Source of the DNA: Candidatus Electrothrix aarhusensis
GTDB lineage: Bacteria; Desulfobacterota; Desulfobulbia; Desulfobulbales; Desulfobulbaceae
Assembly: GCA_004028505.1 (NCBI GenBank)
Contig: MTKO01000077.1
Location: 1-46,485 of the forward strand
DNA length: 46,485 bases
Direction of reading: 5' to 3'
Shown: positions 7,951-17,336 of the stretch, piece after piece
Numbering within the stretch: position 1 is the stretch's first letter
Layout: each line of letters starts with the position of its first letter
Notes under the pieces: model-generated
Databases searched by the model: none
Seen by the model: the letters and a program-made list of their open reading frames with translations, nothing else
What the model was told of the DNA's origin: nothing
Program-made: the position numbers and the translations under genes

Positions 7951-9042
7951 TTAAGGAAAGACGATCCTGAAGGTTGTTCCTCCTTCAGAAGGATCCAGCT
8001 TGTCTTCTCTTGCAAATTCTCCATCAAGTTGGCCTGATAAAAGTGGCACGAGTTTTAAGCCGATGGACTCTGTTTGTTCGATATCCATTTGCTCGGGCAA
8101 ACCCACCCCATCATCACTGACAGTGAGGACGTACCTCCCTTCTGGATCGATAGTAAAACCAATCGTAATTGTTCCCTTCCTGTTCTCAGGGAAGGCATGT
8201 TTTAAGGCATTGGATACAAGCTCGTTAATAATTAACCCGCAGGGAATTGCTCGATCAAGATTCAGTGAAACATCTGCGATGTCTGTGTTCAGGGAGATCA
8301 GATGAGGAAAGGTCGTATAAGAAAATATCAATGATTCTGCAAGATCCTGAATAAATTCCTTGAAATTTATATTTTTGAGATCTTCTGTGTGGTAGAGTTT
8401 TTCATGGACCAAGGCCATCGTGTAGATCCGGCTTCGCGTGTCAATAAAGCGCTGTAAGGCATCGGGATCTGTCACCTGCTGGATTTGAAACTGGAGAAAA
8501 GAGGACATCATCGCCATATTATTTTTCACCCGATGATGAATTTCTTTCAACAGCACTTCTTTCTCGTTAAGAGCGGCCTTGATTTGTTCTGTGACCTCTT
8601 GAAGCTCCGCTGTCCGTTCCTGGACGATCTCCTCCAGATGGTGCTTCATACGGCTCATAGATAAATGCGTCCGAACTCTGGCCAGTATCTCCTGTGCCTG
8701 AAAAGGTTTGGTGATATAGTCAACCCCACCAGCCTCAAACCCCTTGATCTTGCTTTCACTGTCCTTTAATCCGCTGATAAAGATGACCGGAATATCAGCA
8801 GCTGAAGTATGTTCCTTGAGGTGGCTGCATACCTCATAGCCGTCCATTTCCGGCATTTTAATATCAAGGAGAATAAGATCAGGGATTTTCTTTTCAATGG
8901 ATTTCAGCGCATAACGACCGCTGTTCGATCCTCTGATCTGAAAATTATTTTCAGTGAGTATTTTGGCCAGGAGTTTCAGGTTTTCCGGGGAATCATCGAC
9001 AATCAGAATATCTTCTTGAATCTGGTTCTCTGTCTTTGTCAT
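7951..9042 (-). CDS. Hybrid response regulator / histidine kinase (REC-HisKA_2-HATPase)
   Basis: A soluble two-component protein of 363 residues. The N-terminal receiver (about 10-128) has the acidic pair Asp16-Asp17, the phosphorylated Asp60 in LILLDIKMPEMDGYE and the TKPF Lys112. A coiled linker (about 130-165) leads to a HisKA_2-type dimerisation domain with EIHHRVKNN (phospho-accepting His about 169). The HATPase (about 250-363) has NELVSNALKHAF (N box) and DDGVGLP (G1). Its ATG overlaps the stop of the preceding trifunctional kinase by 4 bp, so both are made together. This suggests it receives a phosphoryl group from, or competes with, that large sensor. Output is unknown, as no DNA-binding domain is present. 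Confidence 0.9.
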   Translation of the reverse strand: MTKTENQIQEDILIVDDSPENLKLLAKILTENNFQIRGSNSGRYALKSIEKKIPDLILLDIKMPEMDGYEVCSHLKEHTSAADIPVIFISGLKDSESKIKGFEAGGVDYITKPFQAQEILARVRTHLSMSRMKHHLEEIVQERTAELQEVTEQIKAALNEKEVLLKEIHHRVKNNMAMMSSFLQFQIQQVTDPDALQRFIDTRSRIYTMALVHEKLYHTEDLKNINFKEFIQDLAESLIFSYTTFPHLISLNTDIADVSLNLDRAIPCGLIINELVSNALKHAFPENRKGTITIGFTIDPEGRYVLTVSDDGVGLPEQMDIEQTESIGLKLVPLLSGQLDGEFAREDKLDPSEGGTTFRIVFP

Positions 9043-12041
9043 TTTTTTCTCCCAAGAATATTTTCAACTTCCTCAAATTGATAATTTTCCACCAAGACTC
9101 GTAAAGCAGTAGCTGTTTTCCCATGACGGGAGGGCAGTTTTTCCAGAATGGTAAAAAAGCGTTCCTGGTCTAATTGGACTGTTGCTTCAAGTAATGCACT
9201 TCTGATATCCTCGGGCAGCTCGCCAATATTCTTGGGATCAAGAGCACCAGCAGTTTGTTCACCTGCATCATTATTTTCCTTATCTTTATCCTCTTTATCT
9301 TCATCCTGATAAATAAACTGAACGCCCAAATGCTTTTTCATGATTGCAAAGAGCTTTTCTTCTATATATGGCTTACTGATAAAATCATTACAACCTGCAC
9401 TCAGGGCTTTTTCTCGTTCATTCCCAAATGTCTGTGCAGTAAGGGCAATAATAATGACGTCCTTACCTGCCGTTGTTTTTCTTATCTCTTTTGTTGCCTC
9501 GTAACCGTCCATAACCGGCATACGTATATCCATCCAGACAAGGTCAGGCTGCCAAGCTTGGCATATTTCAACCCCCTGGGCTCCGTTAGAGGCCTCTTGT
9601 ACTTTGAAGCCGATACCGTTCAATAATTTAATCAGGATTACCCGGTTTTCAACGACATCTTCAACAATAAGAAGGCGAAATGTTTTTTGACCAGGAGCAA
9701 GGCCTGTAACTCGCGGAGAACGCGAGCTCCTTTTTATTGCAGCATGCTCAGATTTTTCAACAGCAACCTTGAAACGAAAAGTCGAACCGATACCAGGGGT
9801 ACTGGTCACTTCAATATCCCCACCCATCAACTTGATGAATTGCCGAGTGATGGACAGTCCTAAGCCGGTACCGACGCTTTGATCGACACTTGCTGAAGAC
9901 TGGACAAAGGGGGAAAAAATCTTTTTCTGGTGCTCTGGATCAATACCTATGCCTGTGTCTTCAACTTCACAATAAAGCATCTGGATATTCCCTGTCTCGG
10001 GTTCGGATCGCACTCGTAACGAAATGCCACCTGTCCTCGTAAATTTAAAGGCATTGCCAACCAGATTAATGAGAATCTGGCGCAATTTCCCCTCATCCGT
10101 CTTGATAGAACGAAGCAGGTTTTCATCTTTTATTATTGTAAAAAATAATCCTTTGTCGACAACCTGCTGATGAAATGTCTCTTTGAGAGATTCGAGAAAA
10201 TTATCCAGATAAAAACTTGTTTGCTCCAAGCTCGTCTGTCCAGATTCAATCTTGGCAAGGTCCAATACCTCATTAATAAGGACGAGGATATGCTGCGCGT
10301 TGCGACGGATTATAGAGATTTCTTTCTGCGATTCCCCACTAATGGTTTGATCCCGCTCCAGAATCTGAACAAAGCCTAAGATAACGTTGAGCGGTGTTCG
10401 AAACTCATGGCTCATATTAGAGAGAAAATCGCTCTTTGCCTTACTGGCAGCTGTTGCCTTCTCTTCAGCACGCTTACGTTCTGCTATCTCCTGCTGCAAT
10501 GCATGGGTTCGTTCCGCGACTTTTACTTCCAGTTGATTATATAAGAGAGAGTTTTTAATTGAAATAGCAAGTTGCGATGAAAAAAGGATCAAAACCTCCA
10601 GCCGTTGCTGATTAAAAGCTCCTGTTGTTACGTTATTTTCCAGATATATGATACCAATAAGTTCTCCTTGATTAATCAGCGGCATACAAAGTATCGATTT
10701 ACATTGTTCCCTGATAATATATCTGTCCTGGCTGAAATTTCCTTCTTGCGCTGCATCGGACAGCACCACATTTTCCTGAGTACGGGCAATATAATGAATA
10801 AGAGAGCTTGGAATATCCGCATATTTTTCAAGGGCAAGGGAGCGTAGAACCATTATCTCATCATTCTCGTCAGATCCTTCTGTTTCAATAAACCATTGAT
10901 TTTTCCGAGGCAACAGCAAGATCCCTTTTTGTGCCCCTGCGTTTTCAATGACAATGCGCATCATATTTGCCAGCAACTTGCTGAGCACAATTTCTTTAGA
11001 GAGCGTCTGAGAGGCCTTTATCACGCTGGTCAGGTCCAGTTGTACCGGAGAATGCACAGCACTTACACTTACATTGGGGCCCAGCGTGGTTGTTGCCAAA
11101 TTGAGCTTTTTGTGGAGCTCATTGGCTGATAGTTCGGGATGATTTTTTTCCAAATGCAGTACCTTAGCCGTCGCTCCCCACTGAGCATAGGCAGCATATG
11201 CTTCTTTAAAAAATGTCTGGGCAATTTTCTTCAGCCCTCGTTCCGAGTAATATTCACCGGCCAATTCGTAAGACAAGGCCTCTTCTGCTCGATATTTATT
11301 TTTTTCAGCCAGGGTAATGGCCTGCTCATACCACTCTCCGGCTTCAGGTTTGCCGAGGAATCGTGCTTTTTCTGCCTCCACCAGTGCATAACGATGTTGA
11401 TAATTATCCGGTGCATGTACAGCCCAGACCTTCATTTGTTTCTGGTGATCCTCTATTTTGCGGAGGATGTTGTCTTGTTCATCTTGAGAGACATCTGGCA
11501 GGGTAGCCAGCAGGACCAGTGAATAATAGAATTGATAGATGGGAACGACCAGCACTCCGGTATTTGCCTGCTCATATTCTTCAGCTAATATGGCATTGTC
11601 CAAGGACAGGTCAACTTCCTTAAACAGATAGCAAAGCATCATCTTGGCAAGATAAACAGCAAAGACGGCCATCCCATAGTTTTTTTTCAGCAACGCAGGA
11701 AGTATCTCGTCTTCATCAAAGACCTCGCCTTGCAACCTATACGGCATTGTATTCTTTCCCTGGAGATTGAAAACTGTCTGTTGCCAAATCTGGAGGTAGA
11801 TAATTTGATATTCCAGATTAAAACGCTGCATCAATCTGTTGAATTTTTCATGCTGTTGAGCAACGGCTGCAAGTGGATGTCCTAGCCAAAACATGTAACT
11901 CCCGCAATGCATAAGCGTAACCCCTGCAAACTCCAAATCACCGGCCTCCAGACCATATCGACACCCTTCCATCAAGGGGGCGATACTCTCTTGAGCATGC
12001 CTTTTCCAATGATGCACTGTTACGTAATATGAGGCAAACAC
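9039..12041 (-). CDS. Trifunctional kinase, C-terminal part: TPR-like, GAF, histidine kinase, receiver
   Basis: The third and largest piece of a single gene that would run from 14958 to 9039 (about 1973 codons). The listed start (GTG 12041) is not a real start: the same frame stays open and meaningful upstream to the break at 12173-12175. From this piece's first residue, a helical repeat region covers about 1-310 and a GAF domain about 340-505. A coiled coil leads to HisKA with SHEFRTPLN (His about 545). The HATPase has N box LVGNAFKFT and G boxes DTGIGI and GTGLGLS. A receiver with VWMDIRMPVMDGYEA and an Asp- and Glu-rich linker come next, then a short helical tail. Overlaps the REC-kinase gene by 4 bp. 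Confidence 0.85.
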   Translation of the reverse strand: MFASYYVTVHHWKRHAQESIAPLMEGCRYGLEAGDLEFAGVTLMHCGSYMFWLGHPLAAVAQQHEKFNRLMQRFNLEYQIIYLQIWQQTVFNLQGKNTMPYRLQGEVFDEDEILPALLKKNYGMAVFAVYLAKMMLCYLFKEVDLSLDNAILAEEYEQANTGVLVVPIYQFYYSLVLLATLPDVSQDEQDNILRKIEDHQKQMKVWAVHAPDNYQHRYALVEAEKARFLGKPEAGEWYEQAITLAEKNKYRAEEALSYELAGEYYSERGLKKIAQTFFKEAYAAYAQWGATAKVLHLEKNHPELSANELHKKLNLATTTLGPNVSVSAVHSPVQLDLTSVIKASQTLSKEIVLSKLLANMMRIVIENAGAQKGILLLPRKNQWFIETEGSDENDEIMVLRSLALEKYADIPSSLIHYIARTQENVVLSDAAQEGNFSQDRYIIREQCKSILCMPLINQGELIGIIYLENNVTTGAFNQQRLEVLILFSSQLAISIKNSLLYNQLEVKVAERTHALQQEIAERKRAEEKATAASKAKSDFLSNMSHEFRTPLNVILGFVQILERDQTISGESQKEISIIRRNAQHILVLINEVLDLAKIESGQTSLEQTSFYLDNFLESLKETFHQQVVDKGLFFTIIKDENLLRSIKTDEGKLRQILINLVGNAFKFTRTGGISLRVRSEPETGNIQMLYCEVEDTGIGIDPEHQKKIFSPFVQSSASVDQSVGTGLGLSITRQFIKLMGGDIEVTSTPGIGSTFRFKVAVEKSEHAAIKRSSRSPRVTGLAPGQKTFRLLIVEDVVENRVILIKLLNGIGFKVQEASNGAQGVEICQAWQPDLVWMDIRMPVMDGYEATKEIRKTTAGKDVIIIALTAQTFGNEREKALSAGCNDFISKPYIEEKLFAIMKKHLGVQFIYQDEDKEDKDKENNDAGEQTAGALDPKNIGELPEDIRSALLEATVQLDQERFFTILEKLPSRHGKTATALRVLVENYQFEEVENILGRKK

Positions 12042-12115
12042 CTTTGCCTTTAATGCTTCAGAAGGAAATTGCGTCAGCAGCCGAAGACCTGCCTGTCCTG
12101 TTTGATAGCCTGTTT

Positions 12116-12841
12116 CTATATCCCCGAATACACAACAGAGGAGTAAGGCAAAATTCGTATAGCCAAATGCAGAAAGGCAGAATTTCCGTATTCGGCTGAC
12201 AGCCTGACCATTGTAAAGACAAGACGGGGATACAGTTCAGGTGCTACTGTATACGATGGAGAAATAGCAAAGTTTAAAATGCGCATGGCTGCAAGGTGAT
12301 GAGGTGCGGTCATCTTGCCCAACGTAGAGAGTTTTTCGACAGAAAATTCTTCAGGAGGATATGGGTCCAAGCTGACTCCCAGCATGTCCAATACCTGCAA
12401 CGCGGTATCCAGAGCCTTGCCCATCTGATTCTTGACCATGTAAAGTTGGATAAGAATTTCAAATATCTTGATTTTATCCAAAATCGTTACAGTCTCTTGC
12501 AAAAGAACCTCGGCTCTTTTTTCGACCTGCTCAAAATGACCTGTCAGGAAAAGCGTCTCTATCATTTCTTTATAAATTTCAAGAGATAAGTCGTATTCTC
12601 TTTGCCAATGGTCTATTGGTAAACATGCTCTGGCAAATTCCAAATATTTAATCGCAACTTGATCTGCCATTGCTGATTTTGCTTTCTGCCCGGCCTGCAA
12701 ATTGAGGCAGGCAATTTCAATTGCCTCTTCAGGAGTATTGATTATGTCGAGACTTTGGTTGAAATGCCAGCATATATCAAATATTTTGTCAGAAAAAAGA
12801 GAGGATGGCGTGTCCTTTAAAAGGAAGCGACCAATCTGCAA
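12116..12841 (-). CDS. Trifunctional kinase, middle fragment (end of AAA/TPR-like region)
   Basis: The second piece of the broken gene. The frame enters from the first piece through a run of seven A (minus strand; T run at 12851-12857): with eight A the sequence reads on as DQKKSVHLQIGRFLL, the normal junction in this family. It leaves frame at the T run opposite 12173-12175, where one extra T gives NSAFSAFGYTNFALLL and joins the third piece. The visible sequence is all-helical TPR-like repeats (FEQVEKRAEVLLQE, AIEIACLNLQAG) as found between the AAA ATPase and the GAF domain in these proteins. It should not be read as a separate gene. Confidence 0.8.
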   Translation of the reverse strand: MQIGRFLLKDTPSSLFSDKIFDICWHFNQSLDIINTPEEAIEIACLNLQAGQKAKSAMADQVAIKYLEFARACLPIDHWQREYDLSLEIYKEMIETLFLTGHFEQVEKRAEVLLQETVTILDKIKIFEILIQLYMVKNQMGKALDTALQVLDMLGVSLDPYPPEEFSVEKLSTLGKMTAPHHLAAMRILNFAISPSYTVAPELYPRLVFTMVRLSAEYGNSAFLHLAIRILPYSSVVYSGI

Positions 12842-14958
12842 ATGGACGGATTTTTTTGATCATCAGGAAGAAGTCCGTAAGCAGCCTGTCGAATTCTATC
12901 ATGAGAAAACTTAAATAAGGCGTTTTCTACCAGATCAAGATGTTTATAATTTTCATTAAGAGGTTGAACCAGTCCCTCCTTAATGGCACTCCATAAGACA
13001 GAGAATGCTTCAGCATCAAAACTGTTGTAACATTTTGAAAGAGTTTTAAAATCAAAGATGTTACCAATGCAGGCAGCCAATTGCAAAAGTTTACTGGATT
13101 TAGGGGGAAGGCTGTTAATTTTATCAGCCAGCAGGGCGACAGCGTTATCGGTGATATTTTGGGCTGCTATTTGCTTGATATCCCATTGCCATCGACGCTG
13201 TTTAAAGTTGAAATTCAATAAGTTCTTTTCTCTCAGTATCTGCAAAAATTGATGGGTAAAAAAGGCATTGCCCTGTGTTTTTTGATAAATTACCTTGGAG
13301 AGATGAGCAATTCTTTCTCCTTCATCCTCTACACCCGCTCCCCCCCTTAAACTGTCCTGCAAAAGTTGCTCGATATCCTTTGGGAATAAGTTATGCAGTT
13401 CAACGATATGAATTATTGCAGGAGATTTTTTCAGCTTCTTTAAGAGCCCCATGAGGGGATGTTGTTTATCGACTTCGTTATCCCTGTACGATCCTATAAT
13501 AAAAAAGTACTTAACCTTGCTTTCCGTAATTATCTTCTCCAGAAGAAGGAGTGAATCCAAGTCAGCCCATTGTAGGTCATCAATGAATAAAACAATGGGA
13601 TGTTCTTTATCGCAGATCGATTCAATAAATTTGAGAAAAAACAAGGTGAAGCGATTTTTCGCTTCAGTTGCCTCTACTTTTGGTACAATCAGTTGCGGCC
13701 CGATAATCAGCTCCAATCTTGGTATAATGTCAATAAGTATCTGAGCATGATTTCCTAACGCAGCGCGAATCCTTTCCCGCCACTCTGCCAGAACGTCTTC
13801 ATTTTCCATCAAGAGGTAACGGCAAAACGTATCACATGCCGTTGCAATCCCATTATATGGGGTATCAGTTTGGAATTGATCAAATTTACCTACCAAAAAA
13901 TAACCGTGTTTGGAGATCATTGGCTTGTGGACTTCACTGATAAGAGCTGTTTTTCCGACTCCGGAATACCCCGTCACGACCATGAGTTCGGCCTGGCCCT
14001 GGCAAACACGTTCGAAAGCTTGGAGCAAGGTATTGATCTCTCTTTTGCGCCCATAAAGCTTCTGGGGGATTTGAAATTTCCCGGACCTATCGTCCTCGGC
14101 CAAAGGAAAGGAAAAAGTTGGCTCACTTTGCAATTTCAAGAGATCGTTATGGCATCTTTCCAAATCCGCTTTGACCCCGAAAGCGGATTGATATCTCTCC
14201 TCAGCGTTTTTTTTGAGCAGCTTCATGATAATGTCCGAGAGTATCCTTGGAATATCAGGGGAGACCTCATAAAGAGGAGTCGGTATTTTCGCTATATGAG
14301 CATGAACCAATTCCAGTGGATCAAGCGATTGAAAGGGCAGGCGTCCGGCCAGTAATGCATAAAAAGTGACCCCCATTGAGTATAAATCTGTTCGACAATC
14401 TACCCTCCGATTAATTCGACCGGTTTGCTCAGGAGATAAATAGGCCAATGTCCCCTGTAATCGTCCAGGGGATTGTAAGGAAGGAGTTTCGTATAGGAGG
14501 CGGCTTGCTGCGCAGAAGTCAGTAATTTTCAATTGATTCGAGTCCTGATGCACGAGGATATTATCAGGTGTGATATCCTTATGGATAATGTCTGTCGCAT
14601 GGATATATGCCAAGCTGTCTGTAAGTTGGAGAGCAAGGGGGAAAAAATCCTCTACAGTGATCTGTTGCTTTTCCATGATCCTTTGTAAGGATTCGCCACC
14701 AAAATCCTCCAGGATCATAATAATGGTGTTTTGATACGGTTCAATACCGTAGGCTTTAATAATTCTAGGGTGAGATAAACCTGTTATAATTTCATATTCC
14801 TGCTTGCGGCGAGAAAGTTCTTCTGGCGAGGCATACTCTTCCTTGAGCATTTTCAAAATAACAGGCTGGTTATCCTGTTTTCTTGTGCCACGGTAAATGA
14901 TTGAATGAGAGCTTTCATAGATTTGTTGTATGACTTGGTACTGTGGGAGCTTCAGCAT
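12817..14958 (-). CDS. Trifunctional kinase, N-terminal part: Ser/Thr kinase plus AAA ATPase
   Basis: The true 5' end of the gene (ATG 14958). A protein-kinase domain covers about residues 8-270: PVILKML holds the ATP-binding Lys, and HKDITPDNIL is the catalytic loop (HKD instead of HRD). TDFCAAS stands where DFG is expected, so the Gly is replaced by Cys. An AAA/ORC-like ATPase follows, with Walker A GYSGVGKT at about 330 and Walker B PIVLFIDDLQWAD near 455. Proteins of this architecture are common in Cyanobacteria and Desulfobacterota as large integrators of Ser/Thr and His phosphorylation; no ligand is known. Frame is lost near residue 700 at an A homopolymer. Confidence 0.88.
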   Translation of the reverse strand: MLKLPQYQVIQQIYESSHSIIYRGTRKQDNQPVILKMLKEEYASPEELSRRKQEYEIITGLSHPRIIKAYGIEPYQNTIIMILEDFGGESLQRIMEKQQITVEDFFPLALQLTDSLAYIHATDIIHKDITPDNILVHQDSNQLKITDFCAASRLLYETPSLQSPGRLQGTLAYLSPEQTGRINRRVDCRTDLYSMGVTFYALLAGRLPFQSLDPLELVHAHIAKIPTPLYEVSPDIPRILSDIIMKLLKKNAEERYQSAFGVKADLERCHNDLLKLQSEPTFSFPLAEDDRSGKFQIPQKLYGRKREINTLLQAFERVCQGQAELMVVTGYSGVGKTALISEVHKPMISKHGYFLVGKFDQFQTDTPYNGIATACDTFCRYLLMENEDVLAEWRERIRAALGNHAQILIDIIPRLELIIGPQLIVPKVEATEAKNRFTLFFLKFIESICDKEHPIVLFIDDLQWADLDSLLLLEKIITESKVKYFFIIGSYRDNEVDKQHPLMGLLKKLKKSPAIIHIVELHNLFPKDIEQLLQDSLRGGAGVEDEGERIAHLSKVIYQKTQGNAFFTHQFLQILREKNLLNFNFKQRRWQWDIKQIAAQNITDNAVALLADKINSLPPKSSKLLQLAACIGNIFDFKTLSKCYNSFDAEAFSVLWSAIKEGLVQPLNENYKHLDLVENALFKFSHDRIRQAAYGLLPDDQKNPSICRLVASF

Positions 14959-15262
14959 AATGAGACCTCATCATCTTAATTTTCAGGAAATATTCTTTCC
15001 AGAAACAGGTCGGCAGGGATTGCTTGTCTCAGGCTGTCAGGCTGGAGGAATTTCTAAACAGAGGGGGAGCAGAGATGCGCAGGTTTTCCAGGCTGTTTTT
15101 TCTTTATTGCGCCGAGATACACAGGTTACCATAGAGACTTTTTTTTTACCAGAAATCTCAAGCCATAGTTGATGACAGGAAAGCTGCGAATTGCTATTCT
15201 TTTTGAAGAAGTAGTCATTGGATCAAATCCGCAAGAGCACCGCACTACAACCCAAAATTATC
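14959..15262. other. Intergenic stretch between divergent kinase and uvrC genes
   Basis: About 300 bp that must hold the promoters of the kinase gene (leftward) and of uvrC (rightward). Short open stretches on the plus strand (14960-15172 and 15171-15269) have no recognisable family and no convincing ribosome binding site, and the first begins inside the kinase start region. I see no gene, no strong hairpin and no repeat here. Confidence 0.4.
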
Positions 15263-15754
15263 ATGCATAATTCCTCCTCACCATCGTATCGGCCTCTGTT
15301 GGATGAATATCTAAAAACAGTGAGCCACAGTCCGGGCGTCTATCAGATGCTGGGAAAACGGGAGGTGCTGTATGTGGGCAAGGCCCGTGATCTGCGCAAG
15401 AGGTTGTCTCAATATGCCCATTATGCTGGCTCTGCTCATTCCAAAACCGCTGTGATGCTCTCCCATGTGCAACGAGTGGAAACCATCCTCACCACCACGG
15501 AAAAAGAGGCCCTGATTCTTGAGGCATCGTTGATTAAAAAACACCGGCCCCGCTACAATGTCATTCTCCGGGATGATAAGAATTATCCCCTGATCAAGAT
15601 GACGGTCAAGGACAACTGGCCTCGCCTGCACGTTACCCGTCTGCGGCTCCGAGACGGTAATCGCTATTTCGGTCCCTATACCTCAAGCTCAGCCTGCGGG
15701 CCTCCTTGCATCTTTTGTATTTCATGTTTCCCCTGCGTCGTTGCAGAATCATGA
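15263..15754 (+). CDS. uvrC: Excinuclease ABC subunit C, N-terminal part (frameshifted)
   Basis: UvrC makes the two incisions in nucleotide excision repair after UvrAB locate the lesion. This piece carries the GIY-YIG endonuclease (3' incision): PGVYQML, VLYVGKARDLRKRLSQY with the catalytic Arg, TEKEALILEASLIKKHRPRYNV, and DDKNYPLIK. ATG 15263 places the GVY motif at the usual distance from the start; a TTG at 15218 is in frame. After RYFGPYTSSSA the frame is lost at 15694-15696. One added base (for example T, giving TTG) continues as LRASLHLLYFMFPLRRC, the normal sequence of the second piece. With the fix the protein has about 614 residues, as in other bacteria (E. coli 610). Confidence 0.9.
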   Translation: MHNSSSPSYRPLLDEYLKTVSHSPGVYQMLGKREVLYVGKARDLRKRLSQYAHYAGSAHSKTAVMLSHVQRVETILTTTEKEALILEASLIKKHRPRYNVILRDDKNYPLIKMTVKDNWPRLHVTRLRLRDGNRYFGPYTSSSACGPPCIFCISCFPCVVAES

Positions 15755-17106
15755 CCAAACGCGGACGTCCCTGCCTCAATTATCAGATGAAACGCTGTCT
15801 GGCCCCTTGTTGCGACTTGATAAGCCGAGAGGAATATCAGTCTATGGTCCATGAGGTGCTTCTGATTCTGGAAGGAAAGAGTAGGCAAGTGGTGGATCGT
15901 TTGCAGGGAAAGATGCGAGCTGCTGCTGAACAATTGGCTTTTGAAGAGGCTGCTCTTTACCGCGACCAGATCAACGGACTCGGCAAGACGCTGGAACGGC
16001 AGACCGTGGCTGCCGAGCATCAGCTGGATCAGGATATCTTCGGCCTTGCCCGCAAAAATGCCTCAGTGGGTATTGCTCTTCTCTTTGTTCGGGCAGGTAT
16101 GGTCAGCGGGGCTCAGACCTTTTTTATCAGCGATCCCATCGGAGAGGATGACCGTATCCTGCGCGAAACCATTTTTCAGTACTACTCTGAGCAGCGACAG
16201 CCGCCTCGCGAACTCCTCTTGCCTGTCATGCCTAAAGATGGGGATTTAGTTCTGGAGCGACTTTGTGATCTGCGCCTAGGCGCGGTGGACCTGCACGTCC
16301 CCCAACGGGGTAAACGCATGCAGCTTATGCAGATGGCATCGGATAATGCCCAACAGATCTTTGCGGAGCAGAGTAAAAAAGAAAAATCCTGGGAAACTTT
16401 AGCACGGTCCTTGGAGAAATTCCTCAAGCTCCGTAATCGTCCCGATACGATTGAGTGTCTTGATATATCCAATCTGGCAGGCAAACAGCCTGTGGGATCT
16501 TTGGTCTGCTTTGTGCGCGGAGAAAAAGAAGCATCGCGCTTTCGCCATTATCGAATTCGCCAGAAAGATGAGTCGGATGACTATGCCATGATGCATGAGG
16601 TACTGGAGCGTCGGATGGAAACCGGGTTGGCAAAGGATAATCTGCCTGATATCCTGCTGCTGGATGGTGGTAAGGGGCAGCTCAATATTGCGGTCAATAT
16701 TCTGGCCCGCTTTGATCTGCTTAACCGGATTGAACTGGTGTCCATTGCCAAAGAAAAGCAGGAAGAAGGGGAAAAGCTCTTTCGACCGGGAAGAAAAAAC
16801 CCCATCCTTTTACCGGGACATTCTCCGGCCTTGCTCTATTTGATGCGGGTTCGCGATGAATCCCATCGTTTCGGCATCACTTTTCACCGTAAGCTACGCA
16901 ATAAGGCCACGCTCCATTCACGCCTTGATGATCTGGAAGGGATAGGAGAAAAACGCAAGACCCTCTTATTGAAAAAACTGGGGAGCTATAAACGGATCAT
17001 GGAAGCGACCGTTGACGAACTCGCCGAAGTGCAGGGGATAGGCAAGAAAACAGCTGCATCTGTTTACAGGCAGCTGCATGGGGGGCGTGAGAGAGAGGAT
17101 TTTTAA
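15706..17106 (+). CDS. uvrC: Excinuclease ABC subunit C, C-terminal part
   Basis: Continuation of the uvrC gene after the one-base break at about 15695; the ATG at 15706 is internal. It opens with FPLRRC and CLNYQMKRCLAPC, the cysteine-rich linker. A UvrB-binding UVR motif with FEEAALYRDQI lies near residue 85. The RNase H-like endonuclease for the 5' incision has ECLDISNLAG and PDILLLDGGKGQLN with the catalytic Asp. RDESHRFGITFHRKLR follows, and the protein ends in tandem helix-hairpin-helix repeats (LEGIGEKRKTLLL, VQGIGKKTAASVY) that bind DNA. All functional motifs of both halves are intact, which favours an assembly indel over a pseudogene. No operon partner follows. Confidence 0.9.
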   Translation: MHLLYFMFPLRRCRIMTKRGRPCLNYQMKRCLAPCCDLISREEYQSMVHEVLLILEGKSRQVVDRLQGKMRAAAEQLAFEEAALYRDQINGLGKTLERQTVAAEHQLDQDIFGLARKNASVGIALLFVRAGMVSGAQTFFISDPIGEDDRILRETIFQYYSEQRQPPRELLLPVMPKDGDLVLERLCDLRLGAVDLHVPQRGKRMQLMQMASDNAQQIFAEQSKKEKSWETLARSLEKFLKLRNRPDTIECLDISNLAGKQPVGSLVCFVRGEKEASRFRHYRIRQKDESDDYAMMHEVLERRMETGLAKDNLPDILLLDGGKGQLNIAVNILARFDLLNRIELVSIAKEKQEEGEKLFRPGRKNPILLPGHSPALLYLMRVRDESHRFGITFHRKLRNKATLHSRLDDLEGIGEKRKTLLLKKLGSYKRIMEATVDELAEVQGIGKKTAASVYRQLHGGREREDF

Positions 17107-17336
17107 TCACATCTCTCTTTTTGCAGAGTAAATTCTTTCTCGATAACTGCAAGCAACCATTTTTATACACATTTGCTCAAAATACAACATATAGAATTAA
17201 CTGATTGATAAACACCTGCATGTTGTGCTATAAAGCTCAGGTCAGTGCTTGATCTAAGGCTATTCTTCTCTGGCAAATTCCACAATATTCTCGGCTGAAA
17301 TAATCAAAGCCACTATCACTCAAGGGACACACATAA

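Noticed and set aside
14930..15172. Plus-strand ORF of 80 codons before uvrC
   Set aside because: Begins inside the kinase gene on the other strand, no recognisable domain.
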